In this document: in pieces, positions 35,821 through 43,228 of the stretch
Position numbering within the stretch: position 1 is the first letter of the stretch
How the letters are laid out: every line of letters begins with the position of its first letter
Made by a program: the position numbers and the translations under genes
The notes under the pieces: generated by a model
What the model was told of the DNA's origin: nothing
Seen by the model: only the letters and a program-made list of their open reading frames with translations
The model's database searches: none
Assembly: GCF_029893965.1 (NCBI RefSeq)
Contig: NZ_JARXXP010000017.1
Span: forward strand, 1 to 64,000
From: Paenibacillus sp. PastM-3
GTDB lineage: Bacteria > Bacillota > Bacilli > Paenibacillales > Paenibacillaceae
Reading direction: 5' to 3'
DNA length: 64,000 nucleotides

Positions 35821-35864
35821 AATATAACAGCCCGGGCGTTAGGATGCACCCGGGCTGTTATATT
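35821..35864. terminator. Intrinsic terminator after sulP gene
   Basis: The perfect 16-bp stem AATATAACAGCCCGGG (35821-35836) / CCCGGGCTGTTATATT (35849-35864) lies between the sulP stop and the next gene on the same strand. Confidence 0.85.
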
Positions 35865-35891
35865 TTATTTGCTGTGACGAAAGTTTAACGG

Positions 35892-37670
35892 TCAGATGCC
35901 GCTGCTGAGCTTGCCGGCGATAGCAGGCTTATGACTCTTGAAGCCTATTCTGCCCGGCGCTTCCTGAACAGCGGCCAGCGCCGCACACTCCCGGAATGCG
36001 GCATGCCGGCAGCCTGCGCAGCGTTCTGTCTGAATCATGGCTAGTGCGGCATTTATCGCATCCCCGGTATGCCCGAAGAACTGCTGTACTCCGATCTTGT
36101 CGTACAGGCCGGTCCGTTTCAGCAGCTCCAGCGGCTGCGGCTCAATGCCGGAGATCAGCAGCTTCCCGCCGTCAGCCTGCAATTGCTTCACCAGCTCAGC
36201 CAGATTGGCCTCGCCGGTCGTATCCATGAACGGTACCTTGCCCATGCGCAGAATAATCAGCTTAGGCTGGCTGGGTCCCGGCTCCGGCATCGTATCGCCA
36301 AACCGGTAGGCCGCGCCGAAGAACAGCGGCCCCTCCACGTTATAGATTCCGACCTGCGGACAGTCATGGCTGTCGGTTACCATATGCGCAGCCACCTTCA
36401 CCGACTCCGGATCGGGCAGTACTTTGGCGACCAGGTGGGTCTCGCCCATCCGTTTCACGAACAGGATGACGGCAAGAACCAGCCCCGCCTCCACAGCTAC
36501 CGTCAGGTCGGCGAATATGGTCAGGAGAAAGGTAATGAACATGACCAGGGAATCTCCCGTCTTCAGCTTCAGCAGCTTCAGGAACTGCTTGCGCTCGCTC
36601 ATATTCCAGGCGACGACCATCAGGATGGGTGCCATCGCTGCAAGCGGAATACTGGAGGCATACGGCGCAAAGAGCAGCAGGATCAGGAACACCACGATGC
36701 CGTGAATGACACCCGACAGCGGAGAAGCCGCCCCGCTGCGGATATTCGTGGCCGTTCTGGCAATCGCCCCCGTAGCCGGAATTCCGCCGAATAGCGGAGC
36801 GGTAATATTGGCAATGCCCTGGCCGACCAGCTCACGGTTGCTGTTATGCCGGCTGCCGGACATGCCGTCGGCCACTACTGCGGACAGGAGTGATTCAATC
36901 GCTCCCAGCATGGCGATAACAAACGCCGGACGGAGCAGCAGCCTGATCCGTTCCCAGGTGATTACCGGAAAGTGAAAGCTCGGCAGCGTGTTCGGAATAT
37001 CACCGTAGGCAGAGCCGATGGTTGTAACCTTGCCGCTGAAGAACAGCGCCGCAATCAGTGTAGCGCACAGCAGCCCGATCAGTGAACCCGGTACCTTGGG
37101 GGCAAACCGCAGGCCGAGTATAACTACTGCAAGACAGATAACAGCAGTCAGCACACTGTACATATTGATTGTGGAAATATGCAGACCCAGTTCCTTCATA
37201 TTGTCTATGAAGGCCTCATGGCGCTTAACCCCCTGCAGCCCGAGGAAGTTCCCGATCTGCCCGGTAAAAATGATAACAGCAATCCCGGCGGTAAAGCCGA
37301 TGGTGACCGGCCTCGGAATAAATTTGATCAGCACTCCGAGCCTGAGCAGGCCCATCAGAACCAGAATAATCCCGGCCATCATCCCGGCAATCAGCAGGTT
37401 CTCATATCCGTACTCCATCGCAATAGCGAACAGAATCGGAATGAACGCGCCGGTTGGTCCGCCGATCTGGAATTTCGAGCCTCCGAACAGGGAAATCAGG
37501 ATTCCCGCTACAATGGTTGTATAAATCCCGTACTCCGGCTTGACACCGGAAGCAATAGCAAATGCCATCCCCAGCGGGATGGCAATAACGCCGACAATCG
37601 TCCCTGAAATGATATCCCTGCGCAGCGAAGCAATGTTGTAGCCTTGAAAACGGCCCCACCCTGTCATCAT
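35892..37670 (-). CDS. SulP-family anion transporter with STAS domain and Cys-rich tail
   Basis: A 592-residue SLC26/SulP transporter. The membrane domain has IAIPLGMAFAIASGVKPEYGIY at the start and later LLSAVVADGMSGSRHNSNRELVGQG. A cytoplasmic STAS domain follows (IYNVEGPLFFGAAYRFGD ... ILRMGKVPFMDTTGEANL). Substrates in the family include sulfate, bicarbonate and dicarboxylates. After the STAS domain the protein has an unusual tail with CAGCRHAAFREC, a CxxC pair plus a third Cys. Two adjacent ATGs (37670, 37667) are possible starts. An ArsR-type regulator gene lies 103 bp upstream on the same strand. Confidence 0.92.
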   Translation of the reverse strand: MMTGWGRFQGYNIASLRRDIISGTIVGVIAIPLGMAFAIASGVKPEYGIYTTIVAGILISLFGGSKFQIGGPTGAFIPILFAIAMEYGYENLLIAGMMAGIILVLMGLLRLGVLIKFIPRPVTIGFTAGIAVIIFTGQIGNFLGLQGVKRHEAFIDNMKELGLHISTINMYSVLTAVICLAVVILGLRFAPKVPGSLIGLLCATLIAALFFSGKVTTIGSAYGDIPNTLPSFHFPVITWERIRLLLRPAFVIAMLGAIESLLSAVVADGMSGSRHNSNRELVGQGIANITAPLFGGIPATGAIARTATNIRSGAASPLSGVIHGIVVFLILLLFAPYASSIPLAAMAPILMVVAWNMSERKQFLKLLKLKTGDSLVMFITFLLTIFADLTVAVEAGLVLAVILFVKRMGETHLVAKVLPDPESVKVAAHMVTDSHDCPQVGIYNVEGPLFFGAAYRFGDTMPEPGPSQPKLIILRMGKVPFMDTTGEANLAELVKQLQADGGKLLISGIEPQPLELLKRTGLYDKIGVQQFFGHTGDAINAALAMIQTERCAGCRHAAFRECAALAAVQEAPGRIGFKSHKPAIAGKLSSGI

Positions 37671-37773
37671 CTAACCTTCTTTTCTTTGAATATCTGATTA
37701 TTTGAATATATGAGCAACATTACTCCTGCCCGCCGTTCTTGTCAACGGGAAATCCGCCCCTCTGGGACGGATT

Positions 37774-38100
37774 TTATTCACTGCGGATGCCCTCAAGGAT
37801 GGAAATCGCATTTACGAGGTGATTATCGAATATCTGCCTGGCTACTGCCAGCAGATCCTTGATCAGGGGATCGCGTAAAGAGTAGATTACGGTGGTACCC
37901 TCCTTGACGCAGGCAACCACATTTTTGGCGCGCAGGACAGCCAGCTGCTGGGAGACCGCAGAGCCTTCCGATCCGAGAATCGCCTGCAGCTCATTCACAT
38001 TCTTCTCGCCATCACTCAGCAGTTCCAGGATGCGGATCCGCATCGGATGAGCCAGCGCCTTGAAAAACTCCGTCTTGAATTGCTGAATATCGCTGTTCAT
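37774..38100 (-). CDS. ArsR/SmtB-family transcriptional regulator
   Basis: A 108-residue winged-helix repressor. FFKALAHPMRIRILELLSDGEKNVNELQAILG is the ArsR N-terminal half, SAVSQQLAVLRAKNVVACVKEGTTVIYSL the recognition helix and wing. The usual CxC metal site of ArsR is absent; a single Cys is in NVVACVKEG. The effector is therefore uncertain and could be redox or a small anion. It probably controls itself and the downstream SulP transporter. AGGAGCAGAAGTCCA precedes the ATG. Confidence 0.92.
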   Translation of the reverse strand: MNSDIQQFKTEFFKALAHPMRIRILELLSDGEKNVNELQAILGSEGSAVSQQLAVLRAKNVVACVKEGTTVIYSLRDPLIKDLLAVARQIFDNHLVNAISILEGIRSE

Positions 38101-38133
38101 TGGACTTCTGCTCCTTATAGCTGTACTTCAATT

Positions 38134-38148
38134 CTAAGCTTATCTTAG
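38134..38148. promoter_or_regulatory. Candidate ArsR operator
   Basis: Inverted repeat CTAAG-CTTAT-CTTAG, 34 bp upstream of the arsR start codon, in an AT-rich stretch. Placement suits autoregulation. Confidence 0.45.
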
Positions 38149-38224
38149 CATTATTTATCACGGGGTGGCTATGGCCGTGCAGCATTTACAGCATTTCTAT
38201 TCCTGCGGTGAGAGCAGCCTGTGC

Positions 38225-38605
38225 CTACAGATTTACCGGATAAATCATCAGCTCCCGGGTTCTGATCTCTACGCAGCCGCCGAGCGCCATCGGTTCCCCC
38301 AGGCATTCAAACATGATCAGCTCCTCACCCAGCCGCAGATACCCCGTTCCGTCCTCCTCAATATTCTCCAGAATACCTGTTAACAGGACCTGTTCCCCGT
38401 CCATCCGTACGGCATTGCCGCCAGCAGCAGCCGGAATAATATCCACCCAGCGCATAAGCAGTGCGGGCAGCTCAAATTCCACCTCTTGTGCTTCTCCATA
38501 GAGGATAGGGGTACTGCCGCACCAGATTCCCTTGCCTTCGCCGCAGTCTGCTGTAAAGTACACCTCGTTTTTCCGGATTCCCTGTCTCGTTACTGCTATC
38601 TTCAT
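38225..38605 (-). CDS. Protein of unknown function
   Basis: A 126-residue acidic protein I cannot assign. It is rich in predicted beta strands (KIAVTRQGIRKNEVYFTAD, AQEVEFELPALLMRWVDIIP, EELIMFECLG) with several Gly turns and no signal peptide or membrane helix. Codon use matches its neighbours. The ribosome site is weak (a GAG-rich stretch before the ATG). It lies 36 bp downstream of the aminotransferase gene on the same strand, or rather directly follows it, so it could be co-transcribed. Confidence 0.6.
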   Translation of the reverse strand: MKIAVTRQGIRKNEVYFTADCGEGKGIWCGSTPILYGEAQEVEFELPALLMRWVDIIPAAAGGNAVRMDGEQVLLTGILENIEEDGTGYLRLGEELIMFECLGEPMALGGCVEIRTRELMIYPVNL

Positions 38606-38640
38606 CTCTATAGTCCCGCCATCTCTTTAGTTTCGGTATA

Positions 38641-39828
38641 TTAATCAAAAAGCTTCAGCCCTGCAATCCGCCGCACTGCCTCTGCCAGCCGGGCCTCATC
38701 ACTGACAAGGCCGATCCGAACATAACCTTCTCCGTAAGCGCCAAAACCGATGCCCGGAGCCACGACCACATGCGCCTTGTCCAGCAGCAAATCAGCGAAG
38801 CTCTGCGAGGTGTAACCGGGCGGAACAGGAAGCCAGGCGAAGAAGGAGCCGCGCGGGGCTTCCACCTGCCAGCCGGCTTCCCGGAGCCCGCCGATCAGGA
38901 TGCCCCGCCTGGCTTCGTAACGTGCCACATTCGCCCGCACACCATCCTGCGGGCCGAGCAGGGCCGCTGCCGCTGCCTCCTGTACCGCCCCGAACAAGCT
39001 GACGTACATATGATCCTGCAGCAGATTCAGACTCTCGATCACACTGGCGTTCCCGGCGGCAAAAGCTACCCGCCAGCCGGCCATATTATAGGTCTTCGAC
39101 AGCGTGTAAATTTCGATGCCGGTTTCCTTGGCCCCCGGTGTCTGCAAATAGCTTACCGGCTTCAGACCCTCGTAACCGATTGCCGCATAGGCAAAATCAT
39201 GCACCACACAAATATTATTCGCTGCTGCAAAGCTGACCGTTTCTCTGAAAAATGCCCCGTCAGCCACCGCTCCGGTAGGGTTGTTCGGGTAATTGAGGAA
39301 CATCAGCTTTGCCCTGACTGCGGTTTCCGGGCTTATGGCGCCATAATCAGGCAGGAATCCGCGCGCCGCTGTGAGCGGCATAAGCTCCATAACCGCCCGG
39401 GCCAGCTCGATCCCCGACCAGTAGTCCGGGTATCCCGGGTCCGGAACAAGCGCGGTATCACCGGGATTCAGCAGGCATTGCACCACCTCAACCAGACCGG
39501 TCTTGCCTCCGGGCAGAATGGCGATTTCACGCTGCAGGTCCAGTTCGACCCCGTACTCTCTTTTGTAAAATGCAGCTGCCGCTTCCTTCAGATAGTCATG
39601 CCCGCGGAACGGCGGATATCTGTGGTTGGACGGATTAAGCGCCGCTCCCTGCAATGCTTCAACAATATGTGCCGGTGTCGGCATATCGGGATTGCCTTGT
39701 CCCAGATTGATAACATCATGCCCTTCCGCTGCCGCCTGTGCAGCCCTGGCAACCAGTGCAGCAAAAAACTGCTTGGGCAAAGCATTCAGCAAATGTGACG
39801 ATTCAAAAGTAGCCACTGCCCGGCTCAT
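38641..39828 (-). CDS. mtnE: Class I/II aminotransferase, MtnE-like
   Basis: Fold-type I pyridoxal-phosphate enzyme. Visible motifs are GQGNPDMPTPAHIVEAL, YPNNPTG (180-186), DFAYAAIG with the PLP-contacting Asp/Tyr, and the Schiff-base Lys245 in YTLSKTYNMAGWR. The overall sequence closely resembles Bacillus MtnE, as I recall it, which transaminates 2-keto-4-methylthiobutyrate to methionine in the salvage pathway. I prefer the ATG at 39828; a GTG nine bases later would match the Bacillus start. Upstream in-frame codons to 39897 lack a ribosome site. The partner-like mtnU lies 2 kb away. Confidence 0.82.
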   Translation of the reverse strand: MSRAVATFESSHLLNALPKQFFAALVARAAQAAAEGHDVINLGQGNPDMPTPAHIVEALQGAALNPSNHRYPPFRGHDYLKEAAAAFYKREYGVELDLQREIAILPGGKTGLVEVVQCLLNPGDTALVPDPGYPDYWSGIELARAVMELMPLTAARGFLPDYGAISPETAVRAKLMFLNYPNNPTGAVADGAFFRETVSFAAANNICVVHDFAYAAIGYEGLKPVSYLQTPGAKETGIEIYTLSKTYNMAGWRVAFAAGNASVIESLNLLQDHMYVSLFGAVQEAAAAALLGPQDGVRANVARYEARRGILIGGLREAGWQVEAPRGSFFAWLPVPPGYTSQSFADLLLDKAHVVVAPGIGFGAYGEGYVRIGLVSDEARLAEAVRRIAGLKLFD

Positions 39829-39994
39829 CCTCTCCGCTGTTCCTTTTATCATGTTATATATTGCATCTATTCTAGCGGTTCGGTGGTAGCCGGGCAACTG
39901 CTATATTTCAAGGACCGTAAATTAGGGGAGGTACAGATACACAAAGCCGGCCATACCAAGCCGCATGAGGGGAAAAGAGCATATATGCCCCCGA

Positions 39995-40096
39995 TTCCAG
40001 TCCCTTGACTGTGAGAGGCAAATTCAAGGGCATTTTTGCCTCTCATTCCGGCGTCCGGCCGACTTTCGGCCGATTCAGAGGCATTTTTGCCTCTCA
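39995..40096 (-). repeat. 51-bp direct repeat, family C
   Basis: GGCATTTTTGCCTCTCA occurs at 40029-40045 and again at 40080-40096, exactly 51 bp apart, with degenerate similarity before it (39995-40028). Because 51 is 17 codons, the minus-strand frame reads as a 17-residue repeat beginning MRGKNASES and MRGKNALEF. A half-unit hairpin (TGAGAGGCAAA / TTTTGCCTCTCA) is also possible. The GTCCGGCCGACTTTCGGCCG segment between copies is palindromic. Confidence 0.8.
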
Positions 40097-40135
40097 CGCC
40101 CTTTGGCCGTTAATAGTTCGATATTTGCGAAACCT

Positions 40136-40170
40136 AAAAAAGGCCATCCTCATGCAGGATGACCTTCTTT
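40136..40170 (-). terminator. Terminator of the ABM monooxygenase gene
   Basis: AAGGCCATCCT pairs with AGGATGACCTT (one G-U pair) around CATGC, with A and T runs on both sides. On the minus strand it follows the stop of the 40207 gene. Confidence 0.85.
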
Positions 40171-40206
40171 TTATACTCTTAGGCTATTTGATTAATACAG
40201 CCCCTG

Positions 40207-40503
40207 TTACTTGCCCACCGGCTCGCCCTGATATACCTTGACATCAAGCGGTGCAGTCAGGAATTCCCCTGCCTTGGCGGCAAAGCCGGTAAAGTGCGGG
40301 CTTGCGTTATGGCCGTCTACAGCCTCGGCATCACGCCATTCTTCAACCATAATGAATACGTTACTGCGGGAGGTGTGTCTGTAGAGCTCATAAGAAACAT
40401 TGCCTTCCTCCTGGTGTGTAGCCGCAATCAATGCATCAGCTTCAGCCAGAAACTGCGCTTCGCGCTCAGGATTAACTTGAAGTGTAGCATGAATAATAAT
40501 CAT
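40207..40503 (-). CDS. Putative quinol monooxygenase (ABM domain)
   Basis: A 98-residue ABM-fold protein of the YgiN type. MIIIHATLQVNPEREAQFLAEADALIAATHQEEGNVSYELYRH and the FIMVEEWRDAEAVDGHNASPHF block are typical. YgiN-like enzymes oxidise quinols without cofactor. AGGAGGATAAACA precedes the ATG. It follows the nitroreductase gene by 31 bp and is probably part of the MarR-controlled operon, suggesting a joint role in quinone or electrophile handling. Confidence 0.87.
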   Translation of the reverse strand: MIIIHATLQVNPEREAQFLAEADALIAATHQEEGNVSYELYRHTSRSNVFIMVEEWRDAEAVDGHNASPHFTGFAAKAGEFLTAPLDVKVYQGEPVGK

Positions 40504-40534
40504 TGTTTATCCTCCTGAATATAAATATATATTA

Positions 40535-41173
40535 TTATTTCCACTCGGCAATCTTGTCGATTGGCAGGCGTACAGACTGGTAGCCTTCGGCTGCAGCTTT
40601 ACCGATGGAAATTAGCATAACCGGAATATAGCGTTGTTTGTCCATTCCGAACAGTTCAGCGATCTGGTCTTTTTCGAAGCCGCCGATGGCATTGGTATCG
40701 TAACCGTGGGCACGGGCAGCCAGCATCAGCTGCATCGAGACGAGACCGGCGTCAATCATTACAGTCTCCCGGTTAATATCTGCTGGGAGATTAGCAAAAT
40801 GTACAGCCAGACGGGATAATTGGCCTTCCTTGACTTCCTGCGGCATAAGTCCGCGTTCTACGGCAGTACCGTAAATTTCTTCGGCATAGTCAAAGTTGTT
40901 CAAATCCCCGAATACAGCGATCATGGCAGCTGAGGTTTCCACCTGCACCTGGTTGAACTTGGCGATTGTAGCCAGCTTGGATTTAGCCTCAGGACTTTCG
41001 ATGACGAGGAAACGCCAAGGCTGCATGTTAACAGAAGACGGAGCCAGCGTAGCTTCGGTAAGGATCTCAGTCATTTCCTCTTTGCTGATCTTCACACTGG
41101 GATCGTACTGGCGCACCGAGCGGCGGCCGGTAATGATAGAGTTAAAATCATTGGTTCTTGTTATTGTAGTCAT
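40535..41173 (-). CDS. Nitroreductase family protein
   Basis: FMN-dependent reductase of nitro or quinone compounds. The opening GRRSVRQYDPS contacts the FMN phosphate, APSSVNMQPWRFLVI is the classic FMN-site motif and GYDTNAIGGFEKDQIAELFG the second cofactor segment. The frame extends upstream to 41284, but AAAGGAGCG nine bases before ATG 41173 fixes the start (212 residues). Located between a MarR regulator and an ABM monooxygenase. MhqR-type MarR proteins control similar genes in Bacillus. Confidence 0.92.
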   Translation of the reverse strand: MTTITRTNDFNSIITGRRSVRQYDPSVKISKEEMTEILTEATLAPSSVNMQPWRFLVIESPEAKSKLATIAKFNQVQVETSAAMIAVFGDLNNFDYAEEIYGTAVERGLMPQEVKEGQLSRLAVHFANLPADINRETVMIDAGLVSMQLMLAARAHGYDTNAIGGFEKDQIAELFGMDKQRYIPVMLISIGKAAAEGYQSVRLPIDKIAEWK

Positions 41174-41213
41174 GAAAATACGCTCCTTTGGTTGGTTAAT
41201 GTATGGTGTAAGG

Positions 41214-41648
41214 CTACATTCCATTGATGTTATGCTGCAGCCGGATAAGCATATCTGCAAGCTTCTTCCGCTCGGCTTCATCAAAGTCGGCCAGCAGACC
41301 GCTGATAAAACGCTTCTTTTCTTCCTTGTAGCAATGTACCCGCTCCCGCCCCTGCGGTGTCAGCGAGACCAGAGTGACCCTGTTGTCAGCAGGATTATTG
41401 CGGCGGCTGATCATTCCGCTCTCCTCCAGCCCCTTCAGGTGCCGGGTAATGGCGGCGGGGTCAATATCAATCTCCCGCTGCAGCGAAATCTGGCTGATCT
41501 CTTCAACCTGGAACAGCTGGTGAAGCAGGCGGAGCCGCGTGGGACTGATGCCTGCGCACCGCTCAAACTTCGGGCTGACGCCCTTGTTCAGTGCCTGCAG
41601 CAGCTCAAGAATCTGATCATCCTCAGACTGATATCCCGTCAATCGCAT
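41214..41648 (-). CDS. MarR-family regulator, MhqR-like
   Basis: A 144-residue MarR protein. RLRLLHQLFQVEEISQISLQREIDIDPAAITRHLKGLEESGMISRR carries the recognition helix, and PADNRVTLVSLTPQGRERV the wing with its conserved D-R. One Cys (CAGISPTRL) is in the region where some quinone- or thiol-sensing MarR proteins have theirs, and another near the C-terminal third (HCYKEEK). It heads the operon with the nitroreductase. GGAGGAGG is 3 bases from ATG 41648 but eight from a TTG at 41642, so the start is uncertain by two codons. Confidence 0.9.
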   Translation of the reverse strand: MRLTGYQSEDDQILELLQALNKGVSPKFERCAGISPTRLRLLHQLFQVEEISQISLQREIDIDPAAITRHLKGLEESGMISRRNNPADNRVTLVSLTPQGRERVHCYKEEKKRFISGLLADFDEAERKKLADMLIRLQHNINGM

Positions 41649-41693
41649 CCTCCTCCAAACATTAAATTGCGCAAAATCTTGTTGACGAAAATC

Positions 41694-41722
41694 AGTTTAC
41701 ACCTATTTAATTGACCCGTCAA
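41694..41722 (-). promoter_or_regulatory. Promoter of the marR-nitroreductase operon with overlapping operator
   Basis: On the minus strand TTGACG (41722-41717), 17 bp, TAAACT (41699-41694). The -35 box is embedded in the perfect palindrome TTGAC-CC-GTCAA (41711-41722), a natural place for repression by the MarR protein. Confidence 0.65.
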
Positions 41723-41830
41723 CTATTGTTCTTTAATTTCCTTGATCCTCCAAACTGCAGGTTGCTTTATCAGCAGATCCATCTATAATTTCGAACTATA
41801 CACTCACGTTCTGTCTGAGGAGGCTGACGC

Positions 41831-42610
41831 ATGAAAATATCCCTGATTCAGCTTGATATAGCTTTCGGCAATCCTGCTGCAAATTATGCGGCTGCAGAGC
41901 AGCGCATCCGGGAGGCTGCCGCCGCAGGACCTGATTGTCTGATCCTGCCGGAGCTCTGGACGACCGGCTATGATCTGACCCGGCTGGAGCGCATTGCTGA
42001 CCCTGACGGCCAGGAAACGAAGGCCTTGATGTCTGGCCTAGCGAAGGAGCTCGGCGTTCATATTGTCGCTGGTTCGGTAGCCAGCAGCCGTCCTGCCGGA
42101 GTTACCAACAGCATGTACATCTTTGACCGCAGCGGTGGTCTGGCCGGTGAATACAGCAAGCTGCATCTGTTCCGGCTGATGGATGAGCATCTGTATCTTC
42201 AGCCCGGTGAAGCTAAAGGGCTGTTCACGCTGGACAATGCCCGGTGTGCCGGGCTGATCTGCTACGATATCCGTTTTCCGGAGTGGGTCCGTGCCCATAC
42301 CGCTGAGGGAGCTGAGCTCCTGTTCGTCAGCGCCGAATGGCCGAAACCGCGTCTGGCCCACTGGCGCGCCCTGCTGATCAGCCGGGCCATTGAGAACCAG
42401 TGCTATGTCATCGCCTGCAACCGCGCGGGCGCCGATCCGGCGAACCAGTTCGCCGGCCATTCCATGATCATTGATCCCTGGGGTGATGTGATATGTGAAG
42501 CCGGGGAAGGAGAAGAGATTGTAACGGGCGAAATCGACCTGCACAAAGTCCGTGAGGTGCGGAGGCAGATTCCGGTCTTCGCCGACCGGCGGCCGGAGCT
42601 GTACTCGTAG
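41831..42610 (+). CDS. mtnU: Carbon-nitrogen hydrolase, MtnU/omega-amidase-like
   Basis: A 259-residue nitrilase-superfamily amidase with the Glu-Lys-Cys triad at Glu41 (LPELWTTGYD), Lys110 (YSKLHLF) and Cys144 (GLICYDIRFPE). Size and motifs match YkrU/MtnU and omega-amidases, which hydrolyse alpha-ketoglutaramate or similar products of transamination. In Bacillus mtnU is beside mtnE. Here the two are 2 kb apart, separated by the MarR operon. TGAGGAGGCTGACGC precedes the ATG. Confidence 0.87.
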   Translation: MKISLIQLDIAFGNPAANYAAAEQRIREAAAAGPDCLILPELWTTGYDLTRLERIADPDGQETKALMSGLAKELGVHIVAGSVASSRPAGVTNSMYIFDRSGGLAGEYSKLHLFRLMDEHLYLQPGEAKGLFTLDNARCAGLICYDIRFPEWVRAHTAEGAELLFVSAEWPKPRLAHWRALLISRAIENQCYVIACNRAGADPANQFAGHSMIIDPWGDVICEAGEGEEIVTGEIDLHKVREVRRQIPVFADRRPELYS

Positions 42611-42683
42611 CTGCTGGAACTTGGGGTAACTGTCTGTGAAATAGCAACAGCCGGGACTTGGCAGTGTGGAGGATCTGGCAGAC

Positions 42684-42820
42684 GGGGCGGACTTTGCAGG
42701 TGTGGAGAGACTTGTCGGGCGGGGCGGACTTCCCGGTGGGGCTTTACTTTGCTGGCGGGGCAGGACTTCCCGGTGGGGGCAGGACTTTGCTGGCGGGGCA
42801 GAACTTCGCGGTGGTGCGGT
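42684..42820 (+). repeat. G-rich tandem repeat, 36-38-bp unit
   Basis: About three and a half imperfect units starting at 42684, 42721, 42757 and 42795. Each begins GGGGC(A)GGACTT, and units 2 and 3 continue CCCGGTGGGG ... ACTTTGCTGGC. The strand asymmetry (G-rich on plus) is marked. It follows the mtnU-like stop by 74 bp and no gene covers it convincingly. Confidence 0.8.
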
Positions 42821-42890
42821 ACATGGTGAAATTTGGCATCCTCGGCGCTTAACCACCGCTGAAATCCAGGCTATTGCTACCGCATCCACA

Positions 42891-42923
42891 GCTTTTAGTT
42901 GGAAATTTGCCACTTAATTCCGG
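42891..42923 (+). repeat. Dispersed repeat family A, copy 4
   Basis: Core TTTTAGTTGGAAATTTGCCA then CTTAATTCCGG. Confidence 0.75.
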
Positions 42924-42940
42924 AATTAATCACTGTTAAC

Positions 42941-42973
42941 CGCTTTTAGTTGGATAATCGCCACTTATTTCGG
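42941..42973 (+). repeat. Dispersed repeat family A, copy 5
   Basis: Core TTTTAGTTGGATAATCGCCA then CTTATTTCGG; begins exactly 50 bp after copy 4. Confidence 0.75.
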
Positions 42974-43003
42974 ATCTTCCATCGCTTTTGGGCCCATTCC
43001 GCT

Positions 43004-43034
43004 GAAATGAAGTGACGTTTTTCCAATTAGTTTC
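43004..43034 (-). repeat. Dispersed repeat family A, copy 6 (inverted)
   Basis: GAAATGAAGTGACGTTTTTC then CAATTAGTTTC on the plus strand, the inverse of copies 4 and 5. Confidence 0.75.
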
Positions 43035-43055
43035 TGGGTAGCAGAGTTCATCGGT

Positions 43056-43084
43056 GAAATAGGTGACATTTTTCCACTTAGCTC
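43056..43084 (-). repeat. Dispersed repeat family A, copy 7 (inverted)
   Basis: GAAATAGGTGACATTTTTCC then ACTTAGCTC. Copies 4-5 and 6-7 form two converging pairs capable of a long RNA hairpin. The remaining 43085-43228 bp upstream of the lipL stop show no gene. Confidence 0.75.
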
Positions 43085-43228
43085 AATTGGATGAGCTATG
43101 CCCTGCATAACCCTGCGCAGACTCCCGAGGGGGCTTCTTGTGCAGAGAAGCAGAGTCTCTTCCAGAGTCCAGACTGCCGCCTGCAACCTGCAAACAGCAG
43201 CGGCAGGCATAGCCGCAAGCCCGCATTC

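Larger units (their letters stand above)
39829..40206. other. Intergenic region with 51-bp repeat family C
   Basis: A 378-bp gap that carries a 51-bp direct repeat (see 39995-40096) and a terminator hairpin at 40136-40166. The minus-strand frame 39867-40097 encodes 17-residue repeats and is not supported by a ribosome site. Confidence 0.6.

Noticed and set aside
39867..40097. 76-codon minus-strand frame with 17-residue repeats as a gene
   Set aside because: No ribosome site, its end overlaps the aminotransferase upstream region, and both strands are open because of the 51-bp period. Kept as a repeat instead.
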